A stretch of DNA of 64,000 bases, taken from Acinetobacter defluvii (GTDB lineage Bacteria; Pseudomonadota; Gammaproteobacteria; Pseudomonadales; Moraxellaceae). How positions within the stretch are numbered: position 1 is the stretch's first letter; the number at the start of each line of letters is the position of its first letter. Under the pieces are notes generated by a model. It made no database searches and was not told where the DNA came from. It saw only the letters and a program-made list of their open reading frames with translations. The DNA lies in the NCBI RefSeq assembly GCF_001704615.3, contig NZ_CP029397.2:1860001-1924000 (forward strand). The letters are read 5' to 3'. The position numbers and the translations under genes were made by a program. Shown one piece after another: positions 47,188 to 57,110 of the stretch.

Positions 47188-47961
47188 TCAATTTTGTTTG
47201 AGCAAATTTTCAAAATTTTGCGATGTAATCAATCCAATTTCCTCAACTGTTTTATCATATACATCACTTAAAGCTTTGGCTACATAAGGAACGTATTTTG
47301 GTTCATTGGTTTTACCGCGATAAGGCATTGGTGCTAAATACGGACTGTCCGTTTCAATCAACACGCGATCTAATGGCACTTGCTTGGCAACATCTCTAAG
47401 ATCTTGTGCATTTTTAAACGACACAATGCCTGAAAATGAAATGTAATAACCACAATCTAAAACAGCTTTGGCAGTCTCCCAATCTTCAGTAAAACAATGC
47501 AAAATACCATGCGTCGATTTTTCAGCACGAATAATATCTACTGTGTCGTGTTTTGCAGAACGTGTATGTACCACCACTGGTTTTCTAATAATTTGTGATG
47601 CATGAATGTGTCGAGCAAAACACGCTTTTTGTTCAGAAATAAATTCAGTGCTATGAAAATAATCTAAACCTGTTTCACCCAGTGACCATACTTTTTCAGC
47701 TTGTGCTAACTCAACTAATTTTTCAACCGTTGCCCTTTGCATGGTTACAGCATCCTCACACGGATGCACACCAACACTATAACCAACATCAGCATGTCGA
47801 GCTGCAATCTCAGATAAAGCGATATGATCGTCCAAATCTACAGAAATGCCCATAAATTTAGACACCCCGCCTTCACGTGCTTGTTGTAGCGCTGCATCCA
47901 AATCTCCACCATAAGGTTTAAGATCTAATAAAGTTAAATGACAATGGGTATCAACAAACAC
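47188..47961 (-). CDS. TatD-family metal-dependent deoxyribonuclease (YcfH-like)
   Basis: A 257-residue amidohydrolase-fold enzyme. Metal ligands are seen in DTHCHL, GETGLDYF, VVHTRSA, HCFTED and ETDSPYLAP, all canonical for the TatD/YcfH group. Between holB/pilZ and a TetR gene, matching the common holB-pilZ-ycfH order in gammaproteobacteria. Confidence 0.92.
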   Translation of the reverse strand: MFVDTHCHLTLLDLKPYGGDLDAALQQAREGGVSKFMGISVDLDDHIALSEIAARHADVGYSVGVHPCEDAVTMQRATVEKLVELAQAEKVWSLGETGLDYFHSTEFISEQKACFARHIHASQIIRKPVVVHTRSAKHDTVDIIRAEKSTHGILHCFTEDWETAKAVLDCGYYISFSGIVSFKNAQDLRDVAKQVPLDRVLIETDSPYLAPMPYRGKTNEPKYVPYVAKALSDVYDKTVEEIGLITSQNFENLLKQN

Positions 47962-47991
47962 GATTTTTCCTACATTTCTATTAATGGCAGC

Positions 47992-48333
47992 TTACATGGT
48001 GAAACTATTACGTTCAGAGGCTTTCACCCCTGCCAGTAATCTTTCTGCTTCATTTTTGTAATACATACCTTTTTCACCACTGAGTTGGATTCCAAAACCT
48101 TGCGGCTTTTTACCAGATTGTTTTTGCGAAATCCAAACGACTTTTCCTGTTAATGGAATTTTTTGCGACTGTTCGGGTAAAGTTGCTAACAGAAAAATCT
48201 CTTCACCCATTTTTACATGTTGTGTAGAAGGAACAAATAACCCTCCCCCTTGCACAAAAGGCATATAACTCGCCTGCAAAGTTGCTCGGTCTGGAATGAC
48301 TACTTGTATTAAACCGCCCATACGTGGTTGCAT
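47992..48333 (-). CDS. pilZ: PilZ-domain protein, type IV pilus PilZ
   Basis: A 113-residue single-domain protein. VWISQKQSGKKPQGFGIQLSG is the C-terminal PilZ barrel; the N-terminus lacks the RxxxR c-di-GMP motif, as in Pseudomonas aeruginosa PilZ, which does not bind c-di-GMP but is needed for pilus assembly. The position right after holB is the same as in Pseudomonas. Confidence 0.9.
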   Translation of the reverse strand: MQPRMGGLIQVVIPDRATLQASYMPFVQGGGLFVPSTQHVKMGEEIFLLATLPEQSQKIPLTGKVVWISQKQSGKKPQGFGIQLSGEKGMYYKNEAERLLAGVKASERNSFTM

Positions 48334-48348
48334 GATTATTCCCCCAAA

Positions 48349-49335
48349 TTATGAAACATTCATTAATTGTATTGAAAGTTGATCAATCATTAGATTAGTT
48401 TGTACATTTTGATCAGCATTTCTTTTAGATTGCTGCAAACTTTCATAGATAGAAAATAATACCTCTAAAGCATATTGCTCCGCGAGTGTATTTAAAGCTA
48501 AATCTGTATTTTTTATTGTTTGCTGCAACTTTATTGCCACCACATCCCCCAATAAATACTCAAACATTTCCACAAAATCTTGAAAATTGAGTTCTTTATT
48601 CCACTTTGTTGCAAACTGCATCGGCATGCTTTTTTGCGTCACTAGTTTTTGCCAGTCGTGCACAAACTCAGCACGACGATTTAACCAATCTTTTTCTGCC
48701 AACTGCATGGCTTGTAAAGGCATTTGATTGGATAAATTCATCAATAACTGAATCTGCTGTGTGGATGCTGCGGTGAAATGATTTTGTAAATAACTTTGCG
48801 CTTGTTCAAGTGAAATACGATCTAAGGCAAAATGTTGTAAACGGCTGCGAATAGTAGCAGGCAATTTTAAATAATGCGCTGCCAACAAAATAATCACTAC
48901 TTTTTCGCCTGGCTCTTCTAGGGTTTTTAACAACGCATTGGCTGAAGCGATATTTAATGCTTCCGCAGGCTCAATGACAATGACACGCCAACCATCTACC
49001 GTTTGCTGTACAAAAGGCAAAAGTTCTCGAATCTTTTCAATTTTAATTTTAGCATTTTGTTTTTTATTGTCTTCATCGGTACTGATATAGACATAATTAG
49101 GATGGGTGTCTGATTTGAGCCACAAACAACTACTACACTCACCACAAGCAGCGTGGGTTTGTCTATTTAGACACAACACCCAAGCTAAAAAATGTTGGGC
49201 AAATGCATGTTTACCACAGCCTTTTTTACCATAAAATAATAATCCATGACCAATTTTTGGAAAACGCCCTGTCAGCGTTTCCCATACGTGTTGTTGCCAA
49301 GGATAGACTTGATCATTAGATGAACTCATCTTCAT
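48349..49335 (-). CDS. holB: DNA polymerase III delta' subunit
   Basis: About 328 residues, a clamp-loader subunit. The P-loop-like GKKGCGKHAFA, a zinc module with four Cys (CLNRQTHAACGECSSC) and the sensor region TLEEPGEKVVIILLA and IRSRLQ are all typical. I use ATG 49335, with GGA about eight bases upstream; the frame can extend to 49347 with a TTG. The start follows closely on the kdsB stop. Confidence 0.9.
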   Translation of the reverse strand: MKMSSSNDQVYPWQQHVWETLTGRFPKIGHGLLFYGKKGCGKHAFAQHFLAWVLCLNRQTHAACGECSSCLWLKSDTHPNYVYISTDEDNKKQNAKIKIEKIRELLPFVQQTVDGWRVIVIEPAEALNIASANALLKTLEEPGEKVVIILLAAHYLKLPATIRSRLQHFALDRISLEQAQSYLQNHFTAASTQQIQLLMNLSNQMPLQAMQLAEKDWLNRRAEFVHDWQKLVTQKSMPMQFATKWNKELNFQDFVEMFEYLLGDVVAIKLQQTIKNTDLALNTLAEQYALEVLFSIYESLQQSKRNADQNVQTNLMIDQLSIQLMNVS

Positions 49336-49347
49336 TGCTGTATCCAA

Positions 49348-50109
49348 TTATTCAAAATTTGACACATCCATCGCATTTAAACGATCTAAGTCTGCTTGCG
49401 TATCCACACCTGGTGGTAAGCTCACTTGTGCAATATCAATGGCAATACGATGACCATTTTCCAAAACACGTAACTGCTCTAAACTTTCTAGTTGTTCGAG
49501 TGAGCCCATTTCCCAAGTCACATAGTCTTGTAACAAACGTACACGGTAAGCATATAAACCTAAATGACGATACGCTTGAGAATGTAAAGTTTTAGGAGTT
49601 TGCTTTATACCTTCTCGATCATAAGGAATAGTCGCACGACTAAAATACAAAGCTTGGTTAAACTTACTCATCACCACTTTGACGATGCTGTCACGTTCAA
49701 ACTCTTCAAGTTGATTGATCGGTTCACACAAGGTCGACATTGAACAATCTGGTTTCGCCACCAACAAGTCTGCCACTTGACGTACCAATGCTGCAGGCAA
49801 TAAAGGCTCATCACCTTGTACATTGACAATAATATCGTCAGCTGCCCAGCCTTTGATGCGAGCTACTTCACTAAGACGATCCGTTCCTGAAGGGTGATCA
49901 GGATCGGTCATCACCACATCCACCCCTTCAGCACGGCATACTTCTGCAATACGTGCATCATCCGTTGCAACACATAAGTCATCAAAATCCAAAACTTTTT
50001 TGGCTTGATCAACCACACGTAAGATCATGGGACGACCATGAATCAGCAATAAGGGTTTAGCAGGTAATCGAGAACTCGAATAACGTGCAGGAATAATGAT
50101 ATGTTTCAT
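49348..50109 (-). CDS. kdsB: 3-deoxy-manno-octulosonate cytidylyltransferase
   Basis: A 253-residue nucleotidyltransferase that activates Kdo to CMP-Kdo for LPS core. [26 protein letters not shown] and the late ETPEDL-like segment (here [14 protein letters not shown]) fit KdsB. Four bases after lpxK. Confidence 0.96.
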   Translation of the reverse strand: MKHIIIPARYSSSRLPAKPLLLIHGRPMILRVVDQAKKVLDFDDLCVATDDARIAEVCRAEGVDVVMTDPDHPSGTDRLSEVARIKGWAADDIIVNVQGDEPLLPAALVRQVADLLVAKPDCSMSTLCEPINQLEEFERDSIVKVVMSKFNQALYFSRATIPYDREGIKQTPKTLHSQAYRHLGLYAYRVRLLQDYVTWEMGSLEQLESLEQLRVLENGHRIAIDIAQVSLPPGVDTQADLDRLNAMDVSNFE

Positions 50110-50113
50110 TGCA

Positions 50114-51130
50114 TCAACCTTGTGAAAGCGTAATACCCAACTCAGCCAATTGCTGATTTAAGACTTGATAACATTCAGATGAAAGCACAGCCTCCACTGG
50201 AACCACCCAAATTTCACGTTGAAAATCTGGATGTTGTTTTAATAAGGGTAATAATTTCACTGCATCTTTTTCAGTGGTAATAATCGGATTAGTATCTTCA
50301 AACTGTAAATCTTGAATTTCATAGTCATAATGATCTGGAAATTCATGGCATTGAAATTGGTACACTCCCATACTTTCCAAGGTATTATAAAAGCGCTGCG
50401 GAAAACCAATTCCAACCACCGCATAATAATCTAAACTTGTATCAAAAATTTCAGCTTGATCATAACTTGGATTCAATAAATACGGTTCAGCTACTTGTAA
50501 ATGCATACTCAATGCAGATTTCGGCTGATATGCATGTTCAATGACCGTACTTTGATTCAATCTGGCTATCGGTTCTCGTAAATAACCTTCGGGCAAGAGT
50601 TTTTCATTTCCTAAACCACGATTGTTATCCAACACAATCCACTCGATTTGACGCTCTAATGCCCAATGCTGCAAACCATCGTCACTGATAATCAAATCTA
50701 AATCATGCTGTTGGAGTAACAACTCAATACTAGCTTTACGGTTTGAACCAACAACCATGGGTACATCGGTAGATTGTACGATCAAACACGGCTCATCCCC
50801 CACCGTTTCAGGCACAGCGTCTAAAGTTACTTGAGCTGGAAAAGGACCACTCCCCCCATAACCTCGACTGATCACGCCAACACGCACACCATTTCCCTGT
50901 AAATATTTCACCAAATGAATCAACAGTGGGGTTTTGCCACTCCCCCCCACGGTAATATTTCCAATGATCATCACAGGTACGGGTGCATGATAACGCTGTT
51001 TAAGCCCCGAGAGATAAAGCTGACGATTCAACACAAAGCCCAAACGATATAACCATGACAATGGACGCAAAACAATCAACCATTTTGCTTGTCGATTCCA
51101 AGCATCTTGAATGATTTGCGCTATAGACAT
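50114..51130 (-). CDS. lpxK: Tetraacyldisaccharide 4'-kinase
   Basis: A 338-residue membrane-associated lipid A kinase that adds the 4'-phosphate. The P-loop is [13 protein letters not shown] and [11 protein letters not shown] carries the second conserved block; the N-terminal helix near WLYRLGF anchors it. It is linked to msbA upstream (six bases) and kdsB downstream. Confidence 0.96.
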   Translation of the reverse strand: MSIAQIIQDAWNRQAKWLIVLRPLSWLYRLGFVLNRQLYLSGLKQRYHAPVPVMIIGNITVGGSGKTPLLIHLVKYLQGNGVRVGVISRGYGGSGPFPAQVTLDAVPETVGDEPCLIVQSTDVPMVVGSNRKASIELLLQQHDLDLIISDDGLQHWALERQIEWIVLDNNRGLGNEKLLPEGYLREPIARLNQSTVIEHAYQPKSALSMHLQVAEPYLLNPSYDQAEIFDTSLDYYAVVGIGFPQRFYNTLESMGVYQFQCHEFPDHYDYEIQDLQFEDTNPIITTEKDAVKLLPLLKQHPDFQREIWVVPVEAVLSSECYQVLNQQLAELGITLSQG

Positions 51131-51136
51131 AGAGAT

Positions 51137-52861
51137 TTATTCCTCAAAGCTACGTTCATGTAATTGATGATATGCACCATGCTTTGCTAATAATGCGGCA
51201 TGCGTGCCTTGTTCAATAATACGCCCTTTATCCATCACCACAATCAAATCTGCATTTTCAATCGTTGAAAGACGATGCGCAATCACAATAGTGGTTCGGT
51301 CTTGCATCGCTTGATCAAATGCTTTTTGAATAAAATGCTCAGACTCATTGTCTAATGCACTGGTCGCTTCATCTAAAATCAAAATTGGTGCATTTTTTAA
51401 AATCGCACGCGCAATAGCAATACGTTGACGTTGACCACCCGACAATGTTAAACCTTGTGCACCAATTTCGGTATCATAGCCATGTGGCAATGCCATAATA
51501 AAATCATGTGCATAAGCTGCTTTTGCAGCAGCCATCACTTGTTCATCGGTTGCATTTTCCAGCTGACCATAGGCAATATTCTCACGAATGCTTCGATTAA
51601 ATAAAACCACTTGTTGGTTCACAATTGCAATTTGTGTACGTAAGCATGTGATTTCAATATCTTGAATTGGATAGCCATCTAGTTCAATTTGCCCTGAACT
51701 AATTTCATTGTAGCGCATGAGTAGATTTACCAAAGAGGATTTACCTGCGCCTGAACGTCCTACAATTGCAACAGTCTGCCCTTTCTCAATAGAAAGATTA
51801 AAGTCTGAAATGGCTTGATAACCATCGGGATAAATCATATTGACCTGTTTAAACTCAACATGACCTTGTAACTGTGGTGTTAATGTCCCCGTATTTTTTT
51901 CTTCAGGTAAATCTAACAATTCAAAAACTGAATGTGCGGCTGCCATCCCTCGCTGCAATTTTTCATTTACATCTGTCAACGTTTTAATCGGCTTACTCAG
52001 CATCCCTGCAGCAGTAATATAAGATACAAACTCACCTGCAGAAATATCACCAATAATTTCAGGTCTAAGCGCAATCCACATAATAATACTGAGAGAAATT
52101 GACATAATGAGCTGTACAATAGGGCTATTTAGCTGTTGCACCACCACCATTTTCAAACCACGTTTAAGGTTTTCTAAAGAGTGATCTCGAAAACGAGTTT
52201 GCTCAGCAGTTTGCCCCCCAAAACCTTTCACCACCAAGTGACCATTCACCGACTCTTGTACCACATGGTTAACATCACCCATGGTGTTTTGCACTTGTGT
52301 CGATAATTTACGCATACGTTTTGAGGCTTTACGAATAATAAGCCCAATCAATGGCGCAAAAATTAAAATACAGAAAGTCAATTTCCAGTTGATGTAAAAC
52401 AGATAACCCATTAAAGCGATGGTAATTAAGCCTTGTTGTACAATGGTTTTTAATGACTCTGTTGATGCTGCTGTAAGCTGTTCAACGTTATACATAATTT
52501 TAGCAGTGATATGCCCACTGCTATTGTCCAAATAATATTGCGCAGGTAGCCTTAGTAACTTGGCAAAGACTTCCTGACGAATATTAAAGATTAAATTTCG
52601 TGAAATCACCGCAGTGAAATAACCACCCATGAACAAGCCTACGCCACGAAAAAACATCAGTAAGACAACAAGTGCAGGAAATAACGCCGTAAAACTGCGG
52701 TCTTTTTCTTGAATAGCGGTGATAATCTTTTCAAGCAGTTTTGCTACAGATACTTCTGTAGCAGCATTCAATGCAAAACCTATGACGACTAAAATCGCTA
52801 TGCCCCAAAACGGCTTTAAATAACTTAATAGTCGTAAATAGACTTTGAAATCCTGTTTCAC
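51137..52861 (-). CDS. msbA: Lipid A export ABC transporter MsbA
   Basis: A 574-residue half-transporter: six transmembrane helices (about 1-310) fused to a nucleotide-binding domain. Walker A is GRSGAGKSSL, signature LSGGQRQR, Walker B ILILDEATSAL and the H-loop IAHRLSTI. It flips lipid A-core across the inner membrane. It is placed just before lpxK, as in E. coli. Confidence 0.96.
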   Translation of the reverse strand: MKQDFKVYLRLLSYLKPFWGIAILVVIGFALNAATEVSVAKLLEKIITAIQEKDRSFTALFPALVVLLMFFRGVGLFMGGYFTAVISRNLIFNIRQEVFAKLLRLPAQYYLDNSSGHITAKIMYNVEQLTAASTESLKTIVQQGLITIALMGYLFYINWKLTFCILIFAPLIGLIIRKASKRMRKLSTQVQNTMGDVNHVVQESVNGHLVVKGFGGQTAEQTRFRDHSLENLKRGLKMVVVQQLNSPIVQLIMSISLSIIMWIALRPEIIGDISAGEFVSYITAAGMLSKPIKTLTDVNEKLQRGMAAAHSVFELLDLPEEKNTGTLTPQLQGHVEFKQVNMIYPDGYQAISDFNLSIEKGQTVAIVGRSGAGKSSLVNLLMRYNEISSGQIELDGYPIQDIEITCLRTQIAIVNQQVVLFNRSIRENIAYGQLENATDEQVMAAAKAAYAHDFIMALPHGYDTEIGAQGLTLSGGQRQRIAIARAILKNAPILILDEATSALDNESEHFIQKAFDQAMQDRTTIVIAHRLSTIENADLIVVMDKGRIIEQGTHAALLAKHGAYHQLHERSFEE

Positions 52862-52864
52862 TAA

Positions 52865-53287
52865 TTAATAACCTCGGGAAGGGACTTTGGTGCTGATGTT
52901 AATATTCACAAAACCAAGTTGACCTGCAACATCCATAACACGAATCACATCTTGATGAGTCGCTTTTGCATCAGCAGCAATTACGAACATCAGATCACGA
53001 CGATCTTGTGAAGATTGTTTAATGGCTGTACTCAAATCTGCTGTTTCTTTGGATGAAAGGGCTTGACCATTCACCGCATAATGTCCACTTGAGTCTACCA
53101 CCACTTCAATTTTGTGTTGATAGTCTTTTGGTGGCACGCCTTGTGCATCCGGCAAGGATAAGTTAATACGGCTTTGTTGGGTAAATGTGGTGGTAAGTAA
53201 TAAAAACACCAAAATAAACAACAAACAATCAATCATCGGGGTGAGATTAATATGTAGATCTTCAACAGTTTTTCTTTTAAATTTCAT
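52865..53287 (-). CDS. exbD: ExbD/TolR-family biopolymer transport protein
   Basis: A 140-residue protein with one N-terminal transmembrane helix that contains the essential Asp (LTPMIDCLLFILVFLLL) and a periplasmic domain. With an ExbB partner it forms a proton-driven motor. It lies directly upstream of msbA on the same strand, an order known in other gammaproteobacteria. It may serve TonB or the envelope; that cannot be told here. Confidence 0.88.
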   Translation of the reverse strand: MKFKRKTVEDLHINLTPMIDCLLFILVFLLLTTTFTQQSRINLSLPDAQGVPPKDYQHKIEVVVDSSGHYAVNGQALSSKETADLSTAIKQSSQDRRDLMFVIAADAKATHQDVIRVMDVAGQLGFVNINISTKVPSRGY

Positions 53288-53302
53288 TGAAGTCGCCTAT
53301 CT

Positions 53303-53947
53303 TTAACCTGCAACTTTTAAATCATTCTTAACTTGTGCATCATCATTTTCCTGATAAAACAAAGCCGCATGAAATAAAGTTGCTTGTTGTTCAAGTTCTG
53401 CTACATATTCTTGTACTAGACGTTGAAAATAACGATAGGCAAATAATGCTGGGATTGCGATAAGCATACCTGCTGCTGTGGTAATTAACGCTTTAGAAAT
53501 CCCCGGAATCATCATTGTGGGATTAGAATTTGAGCCTAAATCTATGACTAAAAATGACTCAATGATTCCCACTACAGTTCCCAATAAACCTAACAGTGGC
53601 GCAGCAGCACTCAATGTTCCTAAAAAGTTAATATTTTTTTCTAAATATGAAATTTCACGAGAAGCTGTCGCTTCCATTTGTGCACGAGCAAATTGCTCAC
53701 CATTTTTGGATGCGTCTAAGCCCTCATTAAAAATAAAGCCCAATGAACTTTGGCTTGCATTTGCGTCGGTTTTTAAATTATTTATCACTGTAGCAAGTGG
53801 CTGATTTTTTTGAATCAATAAACTTTTTGGCAGCACTGATATACGTCTTAAACGAATAAATCGCTCAATTGAAATTGCCACGGTAAAAATTGAACATAGG
53901 ACAAGCGGTAGCATCAGCCACCCGCCTGCTTTAATAAGTTCCCACAT
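53303..53947 (-). CDS. exbB: MotA/TolQ/ExbB proton channel family protein
   Basis: A 214-residue protein with three hydrophobic segments: N-terminal (about 10-25), then a pair near 110-135 and 150-175, the latter with LLGLLGTVVGIIESF and SKALITTAAGMLIAIPALFAYRYF, the characteristic ExbB/TolQ pattern. It is followed by exbD after 15 bases. Confidence 0.9.
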   Translation of the reverse strand: MWELIKAGGWLMLPLVLCSIFTVAISIERFIRLRRISVLPKSLLIQKNQPLATVINNLKTDANASQSSLGFIFNEGLDASKNGEQFARAQMEATASREISYLEKNINFLGTLSAAAPLLGLLGTVVGIIESFLVIDLGSNSNPTMMIPGISKALITTAAGMLIAIPALFAYRYFQRLVQEYVAELEQQATLFHAALFYQENDDAQVKNDLKVAG

Positions 53948-53991
53948 ATTTATTCCCCAAATTTAATTTTTTAAAACATGCGCTATAAATT

Positions 53992-54879
53992 TTATTCTTC
54001 AGCTAAACAAATATTTAGAATGCCATCTAACTCATCAAGTGAGTTATAACTAATCACAAGCTTGCCTTTGCCTTGCTTATTATAGTCAATTTTAACATTG
54101 GCACGAAAACGCTCAGAAAGTTTTTGTGTTAACTGTTCCACATCTGGCGCAATCTGTTTGGCTTTTTCTTGCTTAGGTGTATTCCAATCACGTACCAATT
54201 GCTCAGTTTGACGCACTGATAAACTTTTTTCGATCACAGTGTTTGCAATCTGTAATTGATCTTTGGCTTTTAAAGTTAAAATGGCACGAGCATGCCCCAT
54301 ATCCAACAAACCTTGTTGCATCAGATCCTTAATTTCATCTGCAAGACTTAACAAACGTAACAGGTTACTTACTGTGGTTCGTGCCTTGCCCACTGTTTCA
54401 GCGATTTCTTGATGACTTAAGCCAAATTCTTCATGGAAACGTTGTAGTGCCAAAGCTTGATCAATGGGATTAAGGTCTTGACGCTGAATATTTTCAATCA
54501 GCGCCAAAGCTATCGCAACCTGATCGGTTAAATCACGCACAATCGCAGGAATTTCAGTCAAACCAGCTATTTGTGCTGCACGCCAACGTCGCTCGCCTGC
54601 AATAATTTCATAAGGTGTGTCGTTATCATCCACTGGTCGAATGACAATCGGCTGCATCACGCCATGCTTTTTAATCGATGCTGCAAGCTCTTGTAAATCT
54701 TGTTCATCAATAAAACGACGTGGTTGATATTCGCCCCGCTTCAATTGGTTAACTTCAATTTGTTTCAGCTGACCATGATCTAAGGCTTGCGCTTCAAGCT
54801 GTAATTTTTCTTTTTGGATTGAACCTAATAATGCATCTAAGCCACGACCTTTTGCCAATCCTCGTTTTTTAATGGTCAT
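53992..54879 (-). CDS. parB: Chromosome partitioning protein ParB
   Basis: A 295-residue CTP-binding clamp protein that loads at parS. PRRFIDEQDLQELAASI and IAGERRWRAAQIAGL (the CTP-binding GERRxRA block), a helix-turn-helix (GLSHQEIAETVGKARTTVSN) and a C-terminal dimerisation domain are visible. The start overlaps the parA stop (ATGA). No parS site (TGTTTCACGTGAAACA type) was noticed in this window. Confidence 0.95.
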   Translation of the reverse strand: MTIKKRGLAKGRGLDALLGSIQKEKLQLEAQALDHGQLKQIEVNQLKRGEYQPRRFIDEQDLQELAASIKKHGVMQPIVIRPVDDNDTPYEIIAGERRWRAAQIAGLTEIPAIVRDLTDQVAIALALIENIQRQDLNPIDQALALQRFHEEFGLSHQEIAETVGKARTTVSNLLRLLSLADEIKDLMQQGLLDMGHARAILTLKAKDQLQIANTVIEKSLSVRQTEQLVRDWNTPKQEKAKQIAPDVEQLTQKLSERFRANVKIDYNKQGKGKLVISYNSLDELDGILNICLAEE

Positions 54880-55658
54880 GCTTTGCTTCCTTTTTTCACT
54901 TTACTCTTTTTCAACATTTCCGCTGCTAAGTTTAGATAGGCAATCGCCCCCTTAGAGCTTTTCTCAAAATAAATAATCGGTAAACCATGTGCAGGTGCTT
55001 CAGCCAAACGGACATTACGAGGTACAACAGTATCGTATAACTTTTTGCCAAAATACTGTTCAAGCTCTGCCGACACATCACGGGTTAATGCATTTCGTGC
55101 ATCATACATGGTACGCAGCACCCCGATAATTTCTAGCTCAGGATTTAATGCTTGTTGGATTTTATCAATAGTTTGGGTTAAGTCTGCCAAACCTTCTAAG
55201 GCATAGTATTCACATTGCATTGGAATTAAAACACCTTGTACTGCTGCCAATGCATTAACAGTAATCAAGCTTAAACTTGGCGCACAGTCAACAATAATAT
55301 AGTCAAACTGATTTTTAATTTCTTTGAGTGCTTCACGCAGAATAAACTCACGTCCCTCTTGTTCTGCTATTGCCAGCTCCACGCCCGCCAAATCACGATT
55401 TGAACCCAACACCTTATAGCCGACTTCAGCTTTGGTAATGGCAGTTTCTATAGGTACTTCACCGAGCAAAACATCCGTCACAGAGTACAATAGGTCATTT
55501 TTCTGAATACCTGAACCCATTGTGGCATTGCCCTGTGAGTCCATATCGACCAATAACACACGTTTCTTCAACACCGCCAAAGAGGCAGCTAAATTTACTG
55601 CGGTTGTGGTTTTACCTACGCCACCCTTTTGGTTCGCAATTGCTATAATTTGAGCCAT
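54876..55658 (-). CDS. parA: Chromosome partitioning ATPase ParA (Soj type)
   Basis: A 260-residue deviant Walker ATPase. ANQKGGVGKTTTAVNLAA is the Walker A with signature lysine; VLLVDMDSQGNAT and DYIIVDCAPSLSLIT follow. ATG 55658 is chosen because GGGG lies five bases upstream and the family starts just before AQIIAIAN. The rsmG-parA-parB order is conserved in many bacteria. Confidence 0.95.
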   Translation of the reverse strand: MAQIIAIANQKGGVGKTTTAVNLAASLAVLKKRVLLVDMDSQGNATMGSGIQKNDLLYSVTDVLLGEVPIETAITKAEVGYKVLGSNRDLAGVELAIAEQEGREFILREALKEIKNQFDYIIVDCAPSLSLITVNALAAVQGVLIPMQCEYYALEGLADLTQTIDKIQQALNPELEIIGVLRTMYDARNALTRDVSAELEQYFGKKLYDTVVPRNVRLAEAPAHGLPIIYFEKSSKGAIAYLNLAAEMLKKSKVKKGSKA

Positions 55659-55682
55659 GGTAACCCCAATTTCCAAGATGAT

Positions 55683-56315
55683 TTAAATTTGTTTTAATAG
55701 AAGTAGATGACGCTGCTCATCTAAGCGAGGTACATGTAACTCAATAATTTCACAATTGAATTGATCTTTCAGCTGCGCCACTTCATCTTCAGGAATCAAA
55801 CCTTTCATTGATGCTATTACACTTTCAGTATGCATAAATGGTTTTGAAGCTGCAACAAAATCGGTCAATGATGCAAAAGCACGGCTGGTAATTACATCAA
55901 ATTGACCTAATTCTTGGATGCTGTCTTCATTTTCTACCCGTGTTTGCACAGCAACCACATTTTGCAATTTTAAATCCGCAATAAACTGTTTCAGGAAACG
56001 GATTTTCTTACCATTTGAATCAAGCAACACACATTGACGCTCTGGCTGACATAAAGCAATGATCATGCCTGGCATACCGCCACCTGTACCAATATCGAGC
56101 AAGCGACCTTGTGGCAAATCATTTAAGATACTTAGGCTATCTAAAAGATGTTTCACTAACATTTCTTTGGGATCACGAATGGCGGTCAAATTATATGCTT
56201 TGTTCCACAGCACCAGTGCATCTTGATACTTTAATAAAAGCCCAAGTGCTTCATCGCTGAGTTTTAACCCAAGCTTTTCACTGCCTTGCTTTAAGTCTTG
56301 AAAATATGGATGCAT
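55683..56315 (-). CDS. rsmG: 16S rRNA (guanine527-N7)-methyltransferase
   Basis: A 210-residue SAM methyltransferase. Motif I is LLDIGTGGGMPGMIIA, NLTAIRDPKEMLVKHLLDSL precedes it and VITSRAFASLTDF supplies the conserved Arg. It modifies G527 of 16S rRNA; loss gives low-level streptomycin resistance in E. coli. Adjacent to parAB as usual. Confidence 0.96.
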   Translation of the reverse strand: MHPYFQDLKQGSEKLGLKLSDEALGLLLKYQDALVLWNKAYNLTAIRDPKEMLVKHLLDSLSILNDLPQGRLLDIGTGGGMPGMIIALCQPERQCVLLDSNGKKIRFLKQFIADLKLQNVVAVQTRVENEDSIQELGQFDVITSRAFASLTDFVAASKPFMHTESVIASMKGLIPEDEVAQLKDQFNCEIIELHVPRLDEQRHLLLLKQI

Positions 56316-56391
56316 AAACGCACAACATCTCTAAAAAGTTAGTGAAAGTATACCGATTTCTTGGTCGTGGAACACTAGTGAACGATGAGTT

Positions 56392-56411
56392 AATACGCAA
56401 TCAAGCGTATT
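56392..56411 (-). other. Perfect hairpin downstream of murU, no T run
   Basis: AATACGC-AATCAA-GCGTATT lies ten bases after the murU stop. Without a T tract it is not a standard terminator; it may be an RNA-end stabiliser or chance. Confidence 0.35.
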
Positions 56412-56420
56412 CAGGCACAC

Positions 56421-57110
56421 TTAAGCGTATTTACCTTGTCGAATTTGTAAATCTAAAGCGCTTAAACGCTCAGGTGTTCCCACATCGACCCATGCAGCAG
56501 CCATTTTTTCCGCAGACACCTTCGCATCCAGCATGCCTTGTTTCAGTAAAGGTGCTAATGGTCGTTTACCTTGTTCCAAACCATTAAACATTTTCGGGTC
56601 AATCACAGATATGCCACTAAAAGTTAAATTTTCACCTTGCACATCTTGATCAAAGGTATAAGCACGACCATTGGCTAAGGTAAAATCACCATTTGGATGC
56701 TGGCTTGGATTTTCTACAAAAACCAAGTGTGCCAAGTCTTCGCCCAGTTTTACATCTAATAATGATGCAAAATCAAAAGTCGTCCACACATCGCCATTTA
56801 GCAAAATAAAGGGATCATCCCCCAACAAAGGCAAAGCATTGATAATACCGCCTGCGGTTTCTAAGCCTTCATCTTCACGTGTCCAACGAATCGTCACACC
56901 AAACTGAGAGCCATCCCCCAATGTGCCAATCAAAATATCAGCCAACCAAGCCGAATTAATCACAATCTCCGTCACACCGATATTTTTTAATTTTTCGATG
57001 TGCCAAACGATTAAGGCTTTTCCACCTACCTCAAGTAAAGGCTTTGGTTTATACAGTGTCAAAGGACGCATGCGATTACCTAAACCTGCCGCTAGAATCA
57101 TAGCTTTCAT
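56421..57110 (-). CDS. murU: N-acetylmuramate alpha-1-phosphate uridylyltransferase
   Basis: A 229-residue nucleotidyltransferase. AMILAAGLGNRMRPLT is the NTP-binding signature, LLNGDVWTTFDF the metal-binding Asp block, and AAWVDVGTPERL the C-terminal block. In Pseudomonas MurU makes UDP-MurNAc in a recycling route that bypasses MurA. Its ATG overlaps the amgK stop by one base (TAATG). The gene is in the position known for Pseudomonas amgK-murU near lptD. Confidence 0.9.
   Translation of the reverse strand: MKAMILAAGLGNRMRPLTLYKPKPLLEVGGKALIVWHIEKLKNIGVTEIVINSAWLADILIGTLGDGSQFGVTIRWTREDEGLETAGGIINALPLLGDDPFILLNGDVWTTFDFASLLDVKLGEDLAHLVFVENPSQHPNGDFTLANGRAYTFDQDVQGENLTFSGISVIDPKMFNGLEQGKRPLAPLLKQGMLDAKVSAEKMAAAWVDVGTPERLSALDLQIRQGKYA

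Noticed and set aside
53992..55658. Plasmid-type partition locus
   Set aside because: ParA and ParB sit next to rsmG as in chromosomal soj-spo0J loci, so they are chromosomal.
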